The notes under the pieces were generated by a model. The model was not told where the DNA came from, did no database searches, and saw nothing but the letters and a program-made list of their open reading frames with translations. The position numbers and the translations under genes are program-made. A stretch of DNA of 64,000 nt. Origin: Bog-473 sp035551835. Its GTDB lineage: Bacteria > Actinomycetota > Acidimicrobiia > Acidimicrobiales > RAAP-2. The DNA is taken from positions 1 through 64,000 of the forward strand of contig DASZMN010000095.1 of NCBI GenBank assembly GCA_035551835.1, in the 5' to 3' direction. Below, piece by piece: positions 33,862 through 41,964 of the stretch. The first letter of the stretch is position 1. Each line of letters starts with the position of its first letter.

Positions 33862-34978
33862 GTTCAAGACGGCAGTCGAGGGCTGGCTCGACGAGAGGGC
33901 GACCGAGCTCGCGGCCGAATTCGAGGGCATCGGCACGCTCGACGAGCAGATGGTGCAGCTGCGCAAGGTGATGCGGCTGGCCTACGACGCCGGGTTCATG
34001 CGCATGGGGTGGCCCGAGCGCGTCGGTGGCCTGGGCGGCTCCAACCTCTTGCGCGCGTATCTGGGCGAGGCCTTGACGGCGCGAGATCTCGTCGAGCCCG
34101 GGATCTACTCCATGCCCGAGGTGTTGGCGCCGACCATGATCGATTACGCCCCCGCTGACCTCGCAGCCGCCATGGTGCCGCGGCTGTTGCGCGGCGAGGA
34201 GACCTGGTGTCAAGGCTTCTCGGAGCCAGGCACGGGGAGCAACCTGGCCGCGTTGGCCTGCCGTGCCACACCGGATGGCGAGGGGTGGCGGGTGCACGGC
34301 CAGAAGGTGTGGACGAGCCTGGCCCAGTACGCGCAGCGTTGCGTCCTCCTCACGCGCACCGGCACGACGGAGTCGGCGCACCGCGGCATCACGGCCTTCT
34401 TCGTCGACATGGACAGCCCCGGCATCACGGTGCGCCCGATCGAGACGATGCACGGAGTCCCCGAGTTCTGCGAGGTGTTCTACGACGGTGTCTTGGTGCC
34501 GCACGATCGTGTCCTGGGACAGGTGGACGGCGGCTGGTCGGTGGCCATGGATCTGCTGCCGTACGAGCGCAGCACCGCCCTGTGGCACCGGGCGGCGTAC
34601 CTGCAGCGACGCCTGGAGCAGCTCGTGGCGGGGGCGCCTCCAGGTTCGCTCGACCCGACGGCCGTCGGTGAGGCGCTGCAGCTGGTCTGCGCCTTCCGCG
34701 CCCGATCGCGCGCGACGCAGCGCCGGCTGGCGAAGGGTGCGGCGCTCGGCCCCGAGACATCAATCGACAAGGTGCTCGTTGCGACGGCCGAACAAGCCGT
34801 CTTCGACCTGGTGGCCGAGGGGTTCGGGGCGGCGGTCGCGCTGGCGACCGACCCCGTCAGCGGACGATGGCGCGCCGAGTTCCTCTACTCGCGCGCCGCC
34901 ACGATCTACGGCGGCAGCACCGAGATCCAGCGCAACATCATCGCCCGGCGGCTCCTCGACCTCGGCGCGGACCGATGA
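33848..34978 (+). CDS. acyl-CoA dehydrogenase, larger subunit
   Basis: A 376-residue ACAD: F-S-E-P-G-T-G-S-N-L-A in the FAD/substrate region and Y-G-G-S-T-E-I-Q-R-N at the C-terminus, with Gly where classical enzymes have the catalytic Glu. GTG 33848 overlaps the SnoaL-like gene by 14 bp. It is followed by a shorter ACAD-like subunit, forming the second two-gene ACAD pair in the window. Confidence 0.9.
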   Translation: MELPEFKTAVEGWLDERATELAAEFEGIGTLDEQMVQLRKVMRLAYDAGFMRMGWPERVGGLGGSNLLRAYLGEALTARDLVEPGIYSMPEVLAPTMIDYAPADLAAAMVPRLLRGEETWCQGFSEPGTGSNLAALACRATPDGEGWRVHGQKVWTSLAQYAQRCVLLTRTGTTESAHRGITAFFVDMDSPGITVRPIETMHGVPEFCEVFYDGVLVPHDRVLGQVDGGWSVAMDLLPYERSTALWHRAAYLQRRLEQLVAGAPPGSLDPTAVGEALQLVCAFRARSRATQRRLAKGAALGPETSIDKVLVATAEQAVFDLVAEGFGAAVALATDPVSGRWRAEFLYSRAATIYGGSTEIQRNIIARRLLDLGADR

Positions 34979-35003
34979 CGACAGCCGTGCAGACGGCGCC
35001 GTG

Positions 35004-35963
35004 ATGGACGAGTCCGAACGCGCGCTGTTCGCGCAGGCGATCCGCCGGGCCACGGCGGATTCCAGCGGTGCGGACCTCGACGCAGCCCTGGACGAGCTCG
35101 GCTGGCTGGACGCGCTGGCGGCGGACCGCGCCAACGCGGTCGCCGTCCTCTTCGAGGCCCAAGGAGAGGCGAACGCCACGTCGTCGGCCCTCGACCAGGT
35201 GTTCTCCGGCTCCTTTGGCGTGCCGGGCCCGGACCGGGCATCGGTCGTCCTGCCGCCGCTGCGGATGGTCGAGCCGCCGGCGCAGATCGACGGGGCGCGG
35301 GTCGCCGTACGGGGGCTCTGCACCCACGCGTTGGCGCGCCGCGACGCGGTGGTCGTGGTGGCGCGGGGCGACGCCGGCGACGAATTGTTGGTGACGCCGG
35401 TCGGTGCGCTCGAGGTGGAGGAGATCTCGGGCCTGGACGCCGGCCTCGGGCTCTTCGCCGTCTCGGGCGAGCTCGAGCGCGCGTCCTCGCCCGCACGGGA
35501 ATTCGTCGACTGGGGCGCCGCCCTGACCACCGGGCAACTGGCCGTCGGCCACGAGCTCGTAGGGACCGGGCGGGCGATGCTCGAACTGGCCCGCCACCAC
35601 GCGCTCGAGCGGATCCAATTCGGTCGGCCGATCGCCTCGTTCCAGGCGGTGCGGCACCGCCTGGCCGAGAGCCTCGTCGCCCTCGAGGCGGCGGCCGCGT
35701 TGCTGAGCGCAGCCTCCGACGACCCCTCCCCCATCACCGCGGCCATGGCCAAGGCGCTGGCCGGGAGGTCGGCGCGCACCGTCGCCCGCCACTGCCAGCA
35801 GGTCCTCGCCGGCATCGGTTTCACCACGGAGCACAGCCTCCACCGTTTCGTCCGCCGTACCTACGTCCTCGACCAGCTGCTGGGCGCGAGCAGCGTGCTC
35901 ACGCGTCAGCTCGGTGCCGAGGTGCTGGCCGCCGGGTCCCTGCCGGCGGCCTTCGCCCTCTGA
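35004..35963 (+). CDS. acyl-CoA dehydrogenase-like partner subunit (short)
   Basis: A 319-residue ACAD-family protein, about 60 residues shorter than usual; the N-terminal helical domain is reduced. The C-terminal end L-A-G-I-G-F-T-T-E-H-S-L-H-R-F-V-R-R is the partner-subunit signature also seen at 1897-3036 and 48147-49190. ATG 35004 or the preceding GTG could start it; no clear ribosome site is visible, which fits coupling to the upstream ACAD 25 bp away. It is probably the structural half of an alpha2beta2 enzyme. Confidence 0.85.
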   Translation: MDESERALFAQAIRRATADSSGADLDAALDELGWLDALAADRANAVAVLFEAQGEANATSSALDQVFSGSFGVPGPDRASVVLPPLRMVEPPAQIDGARVAVRGLCTHALARRDAVVVVARGDAGDELLVTPVGALEVEEISGLDAGLGLFAVSGELERASSPAREFVDWGAALTTGQLAVGHELVGTGRAMLELARHHALERIQFGRPIASFQAVRHRLAESLVALEAAAALLSAASDDPSPITAAMAKALAGRSARTVARHCQQVLAGIGFTTEHSLHRFVRRTYVLDQLLGASSVLTRQLGAEVLAAGSLPAAFAL

Positions 35964-35973
35964 GGGACCGGAC

Positions 35974-36037
35974 GACATATGTCCTGGTCAGCAAGCTTCG
36001 ACCGGTTTCGGGGGCCTCTGACCGAACTTTGCGCAAA
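35974..36037. promoter_or_regulatory. two short perfect palindromes before the DHFR-like gene
   Basis: GACATATGTC (35974-35983) and TTTGCGCAAA (36028-36037) lie in the 147-bp gap before the gene at 36111. Either may be an operator; no good promoter pair stands out. Confidence 0.3.
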
Positions 36038-36110
36038 ATGTCGATTTCGGCCCGCGGCGTTCGTGTAAGGGGGTGCGGCACCGCCGCCGCCACGAACCAA
36101 GGAGCCGAGA

Positions 36111-36713
36111 ATGAGCAGAATCGTCGTGATGAACCACGTGACGCTGGACGGCGTGATGCAGGGACCGGGTCGGGCCGACGAGGACACCCGGGGTGGATTC
36201 CGGCACTCCGGTTGGGGCCAGCGCAGCGCATCGTCGCCTGATGGTGCGATGCAAAAGGCGATGGCCGACGCGATGGTGGCCGGAGGTGGCCTGGCCGGAT
36301 GGCTGTTCGGGCGCCGTACCTATTGTGACTTGCTCGACTACTGGAACCGGCAGAGCGACAGCCCGTTCGGGACGATGCTGAACGACGCGGCCAAGTACGT
36401 CGTCTCGGCAACGCTGACCGAACCGCTCCCGTGGCCCAACTCCACGCTGCTGCACGGCGATGTGGCCGACGCCGTCGGCGCGCTGAAGACGCAATCGGAC
36501 GGCGTGCTGGCCATCATGGGCAGCGGCGAGCTCATCGGTTCGCTGGTGGCGGCCGACGTGGTCGACGAGTTCCTGGTGATGATCCACCCGTTGGTGCTCG
36601 GCAGCGGGCGGCGGCTCTTCCCCGAAGGGGTCGACGTCTCGTTGCGACTGGTCAAGAGCAGCGCGAGCCCGACGGGTGTCGTGATCGCCACGTACGAGCG
36701 GGCAAGGGGCTGA
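36111..36713 (+). CDS. dihydrofolate-reductase-like (RibD C-terminal domain) protein
   Basis: A 200-residue protein with the DHFR/RibD-C fold: N-terminal strand R-I-V-V-M-N-H-V-T-L-D-G, then L-F-G-R-R-T-Y, G-S-G-E-L-I-G and P-L-V-L-G-S-G-R-R-L-F. This group of actinobacterial proteins binds NADPH but is not the housekeeping DHFR. AAGGAG precedes ATG 36111. It lies 37 bp upstream of the YCII gene; the two often occur together. The role is unknown. Confidence 0.88.
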   Translation: MSRIVVMNHVTLDGVMQGPGRADEDTRGGFRHSGWGQRSASSPDGAMQKAMADAMVAGGGLAGWLFGRRTYCDLLDYWNRQSDSPFGTMLNDAAKYVVSATLTEPLPWPNSTLLHGDVADAVGALKTQSDGVLAIMGSGELIGSLVAADVVDEFLVMIHPLVLGSGRRLFPEGVDVSLRLVKSSASPTGVVIATYERARG

Positions 36714-36750
36714 AGGTCCACGAGCGGCATCGAGGCGAGAGGAGTTCACC

Positions 36751-37104
36751 ATGACGAGGTACCTGCTCAGCATCTACCAACCCGACGGCGACCCGCCCCC
36801 GCCCGACGTGCTTGCGCAGATCGCGCTCGATCTGGCGGCCCTGCGCGAAGAGCTCCGCAACTCGGGCGCGTGGGTGTTCGCCGGTGGCCTCGCGACCCCG
36901 AGCACGGCGAGGGTGGTGCGTCCTCGTCGCGAGAAGATGCCGATGACCGACGGTCCGTATGTCGAGGCCAAGGAGCACATCGGCGGGGTCAGCATCATCG
37001 AGGTGGCGAACGACGACGAGGCGGTCGAGTGGGCGAGAAAGCTCGCTCGCGCGACGACGCTGCCGATCGAGGTGCGCCCCTTTCTGGACGAGACGGAGGA
37101 CTGA
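36751..37104 (+). CDS. YCII-domain protein
   Basis: A 117-residue YCII-related (dimeric alpha/beta barrel) protein. T-D-G-P-Y-V-E-A-K-E-H-I-G-G-V is the family core. GAGAGGAG precedes ATG 36751. YCII proteins are small enzymes or accessory proteins of uncertain function, frequently near sigma-factor or DHFR-like genes. Confidence 0.88.
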   Translation: MTRYLLSIYQPDGDPPPPDVLAQIALDLAALREELRNSGAWVFAGGLATPSTARVVRPRREKMPMTDGPYVEAKEHIGGVSIIEVANDDEAVEWARKLARATTLPIEVRPFLDETED

Positions 37105-37142
37105 CGTCGTCCTGCGTGCCCGTGGAGGCCGCCGGGCCCTTC

Positions 37143-37171
37143 GATTATGCTTATCCCAGATTTTGATAATC
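37143..37171. promoter_or_regulatory. AT-rich inverted repeat before aldehyde dehydrogenase
   Basis: GATTAT...ATAATC (37143-37148 / 37166-37171) with an inner TTATC-N9-GATAA (37151-37169) is a conspicuously AT-rich stretch in a 70% GC region. It ends 45 bp before the aldehyde dehydrogenase start. GATAAT may serve as a -10 box. Promoter and operator functions are both possible. Confidence 0.45.
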
Positions 37172-37215
37172 AGGTTTCCGCCTAGTGAGAGACCTCGGTC
37201 AGAGAGGGATGGGCG

Positions 37216-38697
37216 ATGAGGGCAGCGACCGGACACGAAGTGAGGATGCTCGTCGACGGCGAGCTCATCGAGGCCGACTCCGGCCGGACCTTCGACAACG
37301 TCAACCCGGCCACCGAGGACGTGCTCGGGCTGGTGGCGGACGCCTCGGCGGCCGACATGCACCGCGCCATCGACGCGGCTCGCCGGGCCTTCGACGCCAC
37401 CGACTGGTCGACCAACCGGGACCGGCGCAAGGAGTGCCTGAGCCAGCTCCAGGACGCGCTCGAGTCCGAGCGCGAGGAGCTCCGGGAAGAGCTGATCCTC
37501 GAGGTCGGGTGCCCGCGCATGACGACCCACGCCAATCAGCTGGACATCCCGCTCGACGGCGCGCTCAAGTACCCCGCCAAGCTGATCGACGAGTTCCCCT
37601 GGCGCACCGAGCTGTCCGAGGCCGTCGACCGCAGGGGCACCGCCAACACCCGGCAGATCTGGAAGGAGCCGGTCGGTGTGGTGGGAGCCGTCGTGCCGTG
37701 GAACTTCCCGCTCGAGGTGACCCTGAACAAGCTCGGCCAGGCACTCGCCACCGGCAACACGGTGGTGCTCAAGCCCGCGCCGGACACCCCGTGGAACGCC
37801 ACGCGGTTGGGGCGCCTGGTCGCCGAGCAGACCGACTTCCCGCCGGGGGTCCTCAACGTCGTGACCTCTGCGGACCATCTGGTCGGCGAAGAGCTCACTT
37901 TGTCGCCGAAGGTCGACCTGATCTCGTTCACCGGCTCGACGCCCGTGGGCAAACGCATCATGGAGAAGGGGGCGGCCACGCTCAAGCGGGTCTTCTTGGA
38001 GCTGGGCGGCAAGTCCGCGACCATCGTGCTCGACGACGCCGACTTCGCCACCTCGGTGCCCTCGGGCATCGCGGTGTGCTTCCACGCCGGCCAGGGCTGC
38101 GCGATCCAGACCCGGATGCTCCTGCCCCGGTCGCGCTACGACGAGGGAGTCGAGATCCTCAAGGCCACGCTCTCAGCGGTGGCCTACGGGGATCCCCAGC
38201 GCCCCGACGTGCTCATGGGCCCGGTCATCTCGGCCAGGCAACGCGACCGCGTCCTCGCCTACGTCGAGAAGGGCGTGCGCGAAGGGGCCACCCTCGCGCT
38301 CGGAGGTGGGCGCCCGGCCGGCCTGCCCAAGGGGTGGTTCGTGGAGCCGACCCTCTTCACCGACGTCGACAACTCCATGACCATCGCCCAGGAGGAGATC
38401 TTCGGGCCGGTGCTCGTCGTGATCCCCTTCGACGACGATGAGGACGCGGTGCGCATCGCGAACGACAGCGTGTACGGGCTGTCGGGCGGCGTCTTCTCCG
38501 GCTCGCTCGAGCGCTCGCTGCGGGTGGCCGAGCGGATCCGCACGGGGACGTTCATGGTCAACGGCGGCATGGCGATCGGCCAGGCCGACATCCCCTTCGG
38601 CGGCTACAAGCAGAGCGGCATCGGCCGCCAGAACGGCCTGGCCGGGTTCGACCAGTACCTCGAGACCAAGGCGGTGGCCTGGCCGACGCCCGGCTAG
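37216..38697 (+). CDS. NAD(P)-dependent aldehyde dehydrogenase
   Basis: A 493-residue aldehyde dehydrogenase with P-W-N-F-P, F-T-G-S-T-P-V-G, L-E-L-G-G-K-S-A (general-base Glu) and G-Q-G-C-A (catalytic Cys). It is a close paralogue of 5631-7118. It is followed 23 bp later by the ferredoxin reductase gene. It probably oxidises an aldehyde derived from an oxygenase product. Confidence 0.95.
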   Translation: MRAATGHEVRMLVDGELIEADSGRTFDNVNPATEDVLGLVADASAADMHRAIDAARRAFDATDWSTNRDRRKECLSQLQDALESEREELREELILEVGCPRMTTHANQLDIPLDGALKYPAKLIDEFPWRTELSEAVDRRGTANTRQIWKEPVGVVGAVVPWNFPLEVTLNKLGQALATGNTVVLKPAPDTPWNATRLGRLVAEQTDFPPGVLNVVTSADHLVGEELTLSPKVDLISFTGSTPVGKRIMEKGAATLKRVFLELGGKSATIVLDDADFATSVPSGIAVCFHAGQGCAIQTRMLLPRSRYDEGVEILKATLSAVAYGDPQRPDVLMGPVISARQRDRVLAYVEKGVREGATLALGGGRPAGLPKGWFVEPTLFTDVDNSMTIAQEEIFGPVLVVIPFDDDEDAVRIANDSVYGLSGGVFSGSLERSLRVAERIRTGTFMVNGGMAIGQADIPFGGYKQSGIGRQNGLAGFDQYLETKAVAWPTPG

Positions 38698-38720
38698 GGC
38701 CGCCCCGGGGTTCGACCACG

Positions 38721-39791
38721 ATGACCGACCACAGCCCGGTCCTCCGCGACCACGGCTACCACGCGATCCGGATCAAGGAGATCCTCCGCGAGACGCACGA
38801 CGCGAGCTCCTTCGTGCTCGACGTGCCCGACGAGTTGCGGGCGACCTTTCACTACCGGCCGGGCCAGTTCTGCACGTTCCGGGTCGACGTCGACGGCGAC
38901 GGCGACGCGCAGCTGCGCTCGTACTCCATGTCCAGCACGCCGGGGACGGACCCCGACCTGACCGTGACCATCAAGCGCGTGGCGGGCGGGCTGGTCTCGA
39001 ATTGGTTCCTCGATCACCTCGGCGTGGGCGACGTCGTGGACGTGACGAAACCGGCCGGCGTGTTCTGCCCGCAGGACGCCCCCGAGCGCCCGGTCCTCGG
39101 CCTCTGTGGGGGGAGCGGGATCACGCCGGTCATGTCCATCGTCAAGCACGTCCTCGCGAACACCGGTCGCTCGATCCGGCTCCTTTACGCCAACCGCGAC
39201 CGCGACTCGGTGATCTTCGGGTCGGTCCTGGAGGCGCTGGCCGGCGGCCATCCGGGCCGGCTCGAGGTGCGGCACCACTTCGACACCGGCGGCGGCTTCT
39301 TGACGACGGACGGCGTCGCCGCCTTCGTGGGTCCCAACGCGGACAACGCCGACTGCTACATCTGCGGCCCCGGCCCGTTCATGGACCTGGTCGAACCGGT
39401 CCTGGTGGATCTCGGCGTCGCGCCCGACCGCATCTACGTGGAGCGATTCCTGGTAGAGCAGCAGGAGAAGGACGCGGCGGCGATCGCCGCAGACGGTGGC
39501 GGGACGGACCTGCCCGACGAGGTCACGGTGATCCTCGAGGGGAAGAAGGCCGTCGTCAAGTACCAGCCGGGCGACACGCTGCTCGAGACGGCGCGTCGGG
39601 GCGGGCTCCGGCCGCCCTTCTCGTGCGAGTCCGGTAATTGCGCCACCTGCATGGCCTTCTTGAAGGAAGGCAGCGTCACCATGCGGGCCAACAACGCGCT
39701 CACGCCCGAGGAGGTCGAGGAGGGCTGGGTCCTGACGTGCCAGTCACTCCCGTCGGGCCAGACCGTGACCGTCGAGTACGAGGCGATGTGA
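38721..39791 (+). CDS. ferredoxin reductase with C-terminal [2Fe-2S] domain (KshB/PaaE-like)
   Basis: A 356-residue electron-transfer protein. The FAD site is R-S-Y-S at 66-69, the NAD(P) site G-G-S-G-I-T-P at 130-136, and plant-type 2Fe-2S ligands are Cys302, 307, 310 and 340. The same domain order is seen in 3-ketosteroid-9-alpha-hydroxylase reductase (KshB) and PaaE. It would pass electrons from NADH to an oxygenase; the Rieske protein at 40586-41857 is the nearest candidate. The ribosome site is weak, suggesting coupling to the aldehyde dehydrogenase gene. Confidence 0.93.
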   Translation: MTDHSPVLRDHGYHAIRIKEILRETHDASSFVLDVPDELRATFHYRPGQFCTFRVDVDGDGDAQLRSYSMSSTPGTDPDLTVTIKRVAGGLVSNWFLDHLGVGDVVDVTKPAGVFCPQDAPERPVLGLCGGSGITPVMSIVKHVLANTGRSIRLLYANRDRDSVIFGSVLEALAGGHPGRLEVRHHFDTGGGFLTTDGVAAFVGPNADNADCYICGPGPFMDLVEPVLVDLGVAPDRIYVERFLVEQQEKDAAAIAADGGGTDLPDEVTVILEGKKAVVKYQPGDTLLETARRGGLRPPFSCESGNCATCMAFLKEGSVTMRANNALTPEEVEEGWVLTCQSLPSGQTVTVEYEAM

Positions 39792-39810
39792 GCGCCGGGA
39801 GGGCAACGAC

Positions 39811-40170
39811 ATGCGCGACCTTCGCGAGCTGAAGGGCGACCCCGAGGCGTACCGACAAGAGCTGCAGCGTCGGTGGCGAAACGAGGCCGGCGGGATCATG
39901 GTCGCCCGCTCGTCATCTCGTCGTCCGAAGGAGGCGGATCCGACCTGGACGCCGAGCCGAACCCGGTCATCGCGTCGGTGCAGATTCTCGACCCGGGCTT
40001 CGACGTGCAGACCATCGAGGTGCGCGACTCGGGACCCATCCACCAGGGCCGCACCATGGGCTACGGGCGCTGCCTCATCGTCGACGCCGCGAACCGGGAC
40101 CGGTCATCGGCTTGATCGACGGGCAGGGCGCCAGCATCGGGGCGCCCCCTGACGGCGTCGATACCCAGTC
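39811..40170 (+). pseudogene. frame-broken gene, possibly a thioesterase-like remnant
   Basis: ATG 39811 follows GGGAGGGCAACGAC and starts a sensible protein (about 30 residues). Collinear protein-like sequence then continues in two other frames: about 39895-40105 (P-N-P-V-I-A-S-V-Q-I-L-D-P-G-F and I-H-Q-G-R-T-M-G-Y-G-R-C) and about 40100-40170 (V-I-G-L-I-D-G-Q-G-A-S-I-G). Two shifts in the same direction are needed. The joined product is short for a hot-dog enzyme, so an internal deletion is also possible. The identity is a guess; assembly errors could mimic this. Confidence 0.55.
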
Positions 40171-40241
40171 CTTACCCGCCCGGCCTGGGTACCGACCTCC
40201 ATACGTCGCTGCGTCGGGGTGGGCGCCGACGGCGGCCTCGT

Positions 40242-40583
40242 TCAGGGCCCGGGCTCCACCAGCAGGTCCAAGTAGGCCGCTCCGGTGTCGGGCACCCGTC
40301 CCTGGCCCCAACACTCCACCGGGAACGACACCATGATCATGGAGTAGAGAAGGTGCAGCAGGTTCGTGGCGTCCTCGGGCATGTCGTCGAGCGGGAACTT
40401 GTCGCAGTACGCCATCGCCTCCTCGAAGCGCGCCGTGATGGCGTCGTAGAAGGACTGCATCTCGTCCATCGGCGTCGCCAGGCGCTGGGCGAAGCGCTCG
40501 GGCTCGGTGGCCAGGCACCAGGTGGCGGCGAAGGGCTCGAGGTCGGAGAACTCGGCCGGCAACTTCGTCTGCGTCTGCGACAT
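40242..40583 (-). CDS. small protein of unknown function, partner of the Rieske oxygenase gene
   Basis: A 113-residue acidic protein that I do not recognise. It is mostly helical by composition, with repeated aromatic and Met residues, and has no signal peptide, metal motif or Cys cluster (two isolated Cys). Its ATG lies 2 bp after the Rieske oxygenase stop, so it is almost certainly co-translated. It may be a small accessory or stabilising subunit; it does not look like the usual beta subunit of ring-hydroxylating dioxygenases (about 170-190 residues). Confidence 0.75.
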   Translation of the reverse strand: MSQTQTKLPAEFSDLEPFAATWCLATEPERFAQRLATPMDEMQSFYDAITARFEEAMAYCDKFPLDDMPEDATNLLHLLYSMIMVSFPVECWGQGRVPDTGAAYLDLLVEPGP

Positions 40584-40585
40584 CG

Positions 40586-41857
40586 TCAGACCCCCACGTC
40601 CTCGAGCTTCTTGTATTCGTCCACCCATTCCGCGGCCACCTTGTGGAGGTGGCGGCACAGGACCTCCTGGTCGTTCAGCGGGAACCGCTCGATCACGCGT
40701 GACTCGAGCATCGTCTGCGTCGCCTCGAGCGTGTTCGCATCCTGCAGCCCGTACTCCTTGAACGAGACCGCGGCCAACTCGTGCGCGACGCGCTCGCGCG
40801 GCGTCTGCGCCGGGACGAAGTACAGCGTGCCCTCGAACACGTGCGAACCGTGGCCCGTCGGCCAGTAGTGGTAGGTCAGGTACCAGTTCTGACCCCAGAC
40901 CAGGATGACGAAGTTCGGGAAGATCTGGAAGGAGTCGAGACCCCACGGGTCGCACCCGGCTGGGTTGATGCCCGCCGCCTCTTGGTCGTAGCCGAGTTCG
41001 GGCTTTTCCCAGGGGCCAAAGAGGCCGCTGCGCGTGATGCGCTCAATGGGCTTGAGCATGTTGTCCGCCAGATTCCACGGATGGATGCCCCCCGTGCTGA
41101 CGACGCGGTGCGGGCCGTCGATCGTGTACGCCGGGGCCTCGAACCCGGCCTGCTGCGCGGCGGCCGACCAATCGGGTGGCGTCTGCTTCGCGTGCAAAAT
41201 CGGTGCGTGGTAGAACTCCTGAAAGGCGTCCATGTAGAGCTTCCAGTTCGCGTTCACCGTGGCGCGGTAGAACCAGCGCTCGGTCTGCTGGTGGAACGGG
41301 TAGTTCTCGAGCTTGGTGACCATCGGGCCGAGGAACTCGCGCAGGCTCTGTTCGGGCTGCTTGGCCAGGTTGACGAAGATGAATCCGGCCCACACCTCGC
41401 AGTGGACGGGGACCAGGCCGTAATCCGCCTTGTCCAGGTCGAAGAACTCTTGCTCCTGCTGCACGAACGAGCACGCGCCGTCGAGGTCGTAGCGCCACCC
41501 GTGGTATTTGCAAACGAACTGCCGGCTGACGCCACTCGTCTCTTCTTTGGGGTAGTCGCGCCACACCAACTTGTTGCCGCGGTGGCGGCAGACGTTGTAG
41601 AACGCGCGCACCTCGTCGTCGGCGCCGCGGACGATCACGACCGATGTCCGGGCCACCGCGAGCTCCTTGGTGAAGTAGCTGCCCTTCCGCGGCAACTGCT
41701 CCACCCGTCCCACGTTCAGCCAGGCGCGCGTGAAGATAGCGTCGCGCTCGAGCTCGTAGAACTCGGGGGAAATGGAGTCCTCATAGGAGATGGGCTCGGT
41801 GCCGAGCCCGAAGTGCTCCGTCCAGCTCCCCTCCGGTGGCTTGGGCCAACGTGCCAT
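40586..41857 (-). CDS. Rieske non-heme iron oxygenase, alpha subunit
   Basis: A 423-residue ring-hydroxylating oxygenase. The Rieske ligands are Cys90 and His92 (C-R-H-R-G-N) and Cys116 and His119 (C-K-Y-H-G-W). The mononuclear iron site has D210, E214, H217 and H222 in D-x3-E-x2-H-x4-H. The gap between the two Cys-His pairs (23 residues) is longer than usual. GAGAGG precedes ATG 41857. It needs a reductase; the KshB-like protein at 38721 is the obvious candidate. The substrate is unknown. Confidence 0.95.
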   Translation of the reverse strand: MARWPKPPEGSWTEHFGLGTEPISYEDSISPEFYELERDAIFTRAWLNVGRVEQLPRKGSYFTKELAVARTSVVIVRGADDEVRAFYNVCRHRGNKLVWRDYPKEETSGVSRQFVCKYHGWRYDLDGACSFVQQEQEFFDLDKADYGLVPVHCEVWAGFIFVNLAKQPEQSLREFLGPMVTKLENYPFHQQTERWFYRATVNANWKLYMDAFQEFYHAPILHAKQTPPDWSAAAQQAGFEAPAYTIDGPHRVVSTGGIHPWNLADNMLKPIERITRSGLFGPWEKPELGYDQEAAGINPAGCDPWGLDSFQIFPNFVILVWGQNWYLTYHYWPTGHGSHVFEGTLYFVPAQTPRERVAHELAAVSFKEYGLQDANTLEATQTMLESRVIERFPLNDQEVLCRHLHKVAAEWVDEYKKLEDVGV

Positions 41858-41964
41858 GAGCGGTCCTCTCGTCGCGGCGGTCGGTGACGACGCTCAGGAT
41901 AGCATGCCTCTCACGGGGCGAGAAGGGCGTTTCCGCAGAGCGCTCTGCTCCTCTCCGGCCTGCG

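Noticed and set aside
36111..36713. Housekeeping dihydrofolate reductase (folA)
   Set aside because: The protein is of the RibD-C-like group and lies next to a YCII gene, without thyA.
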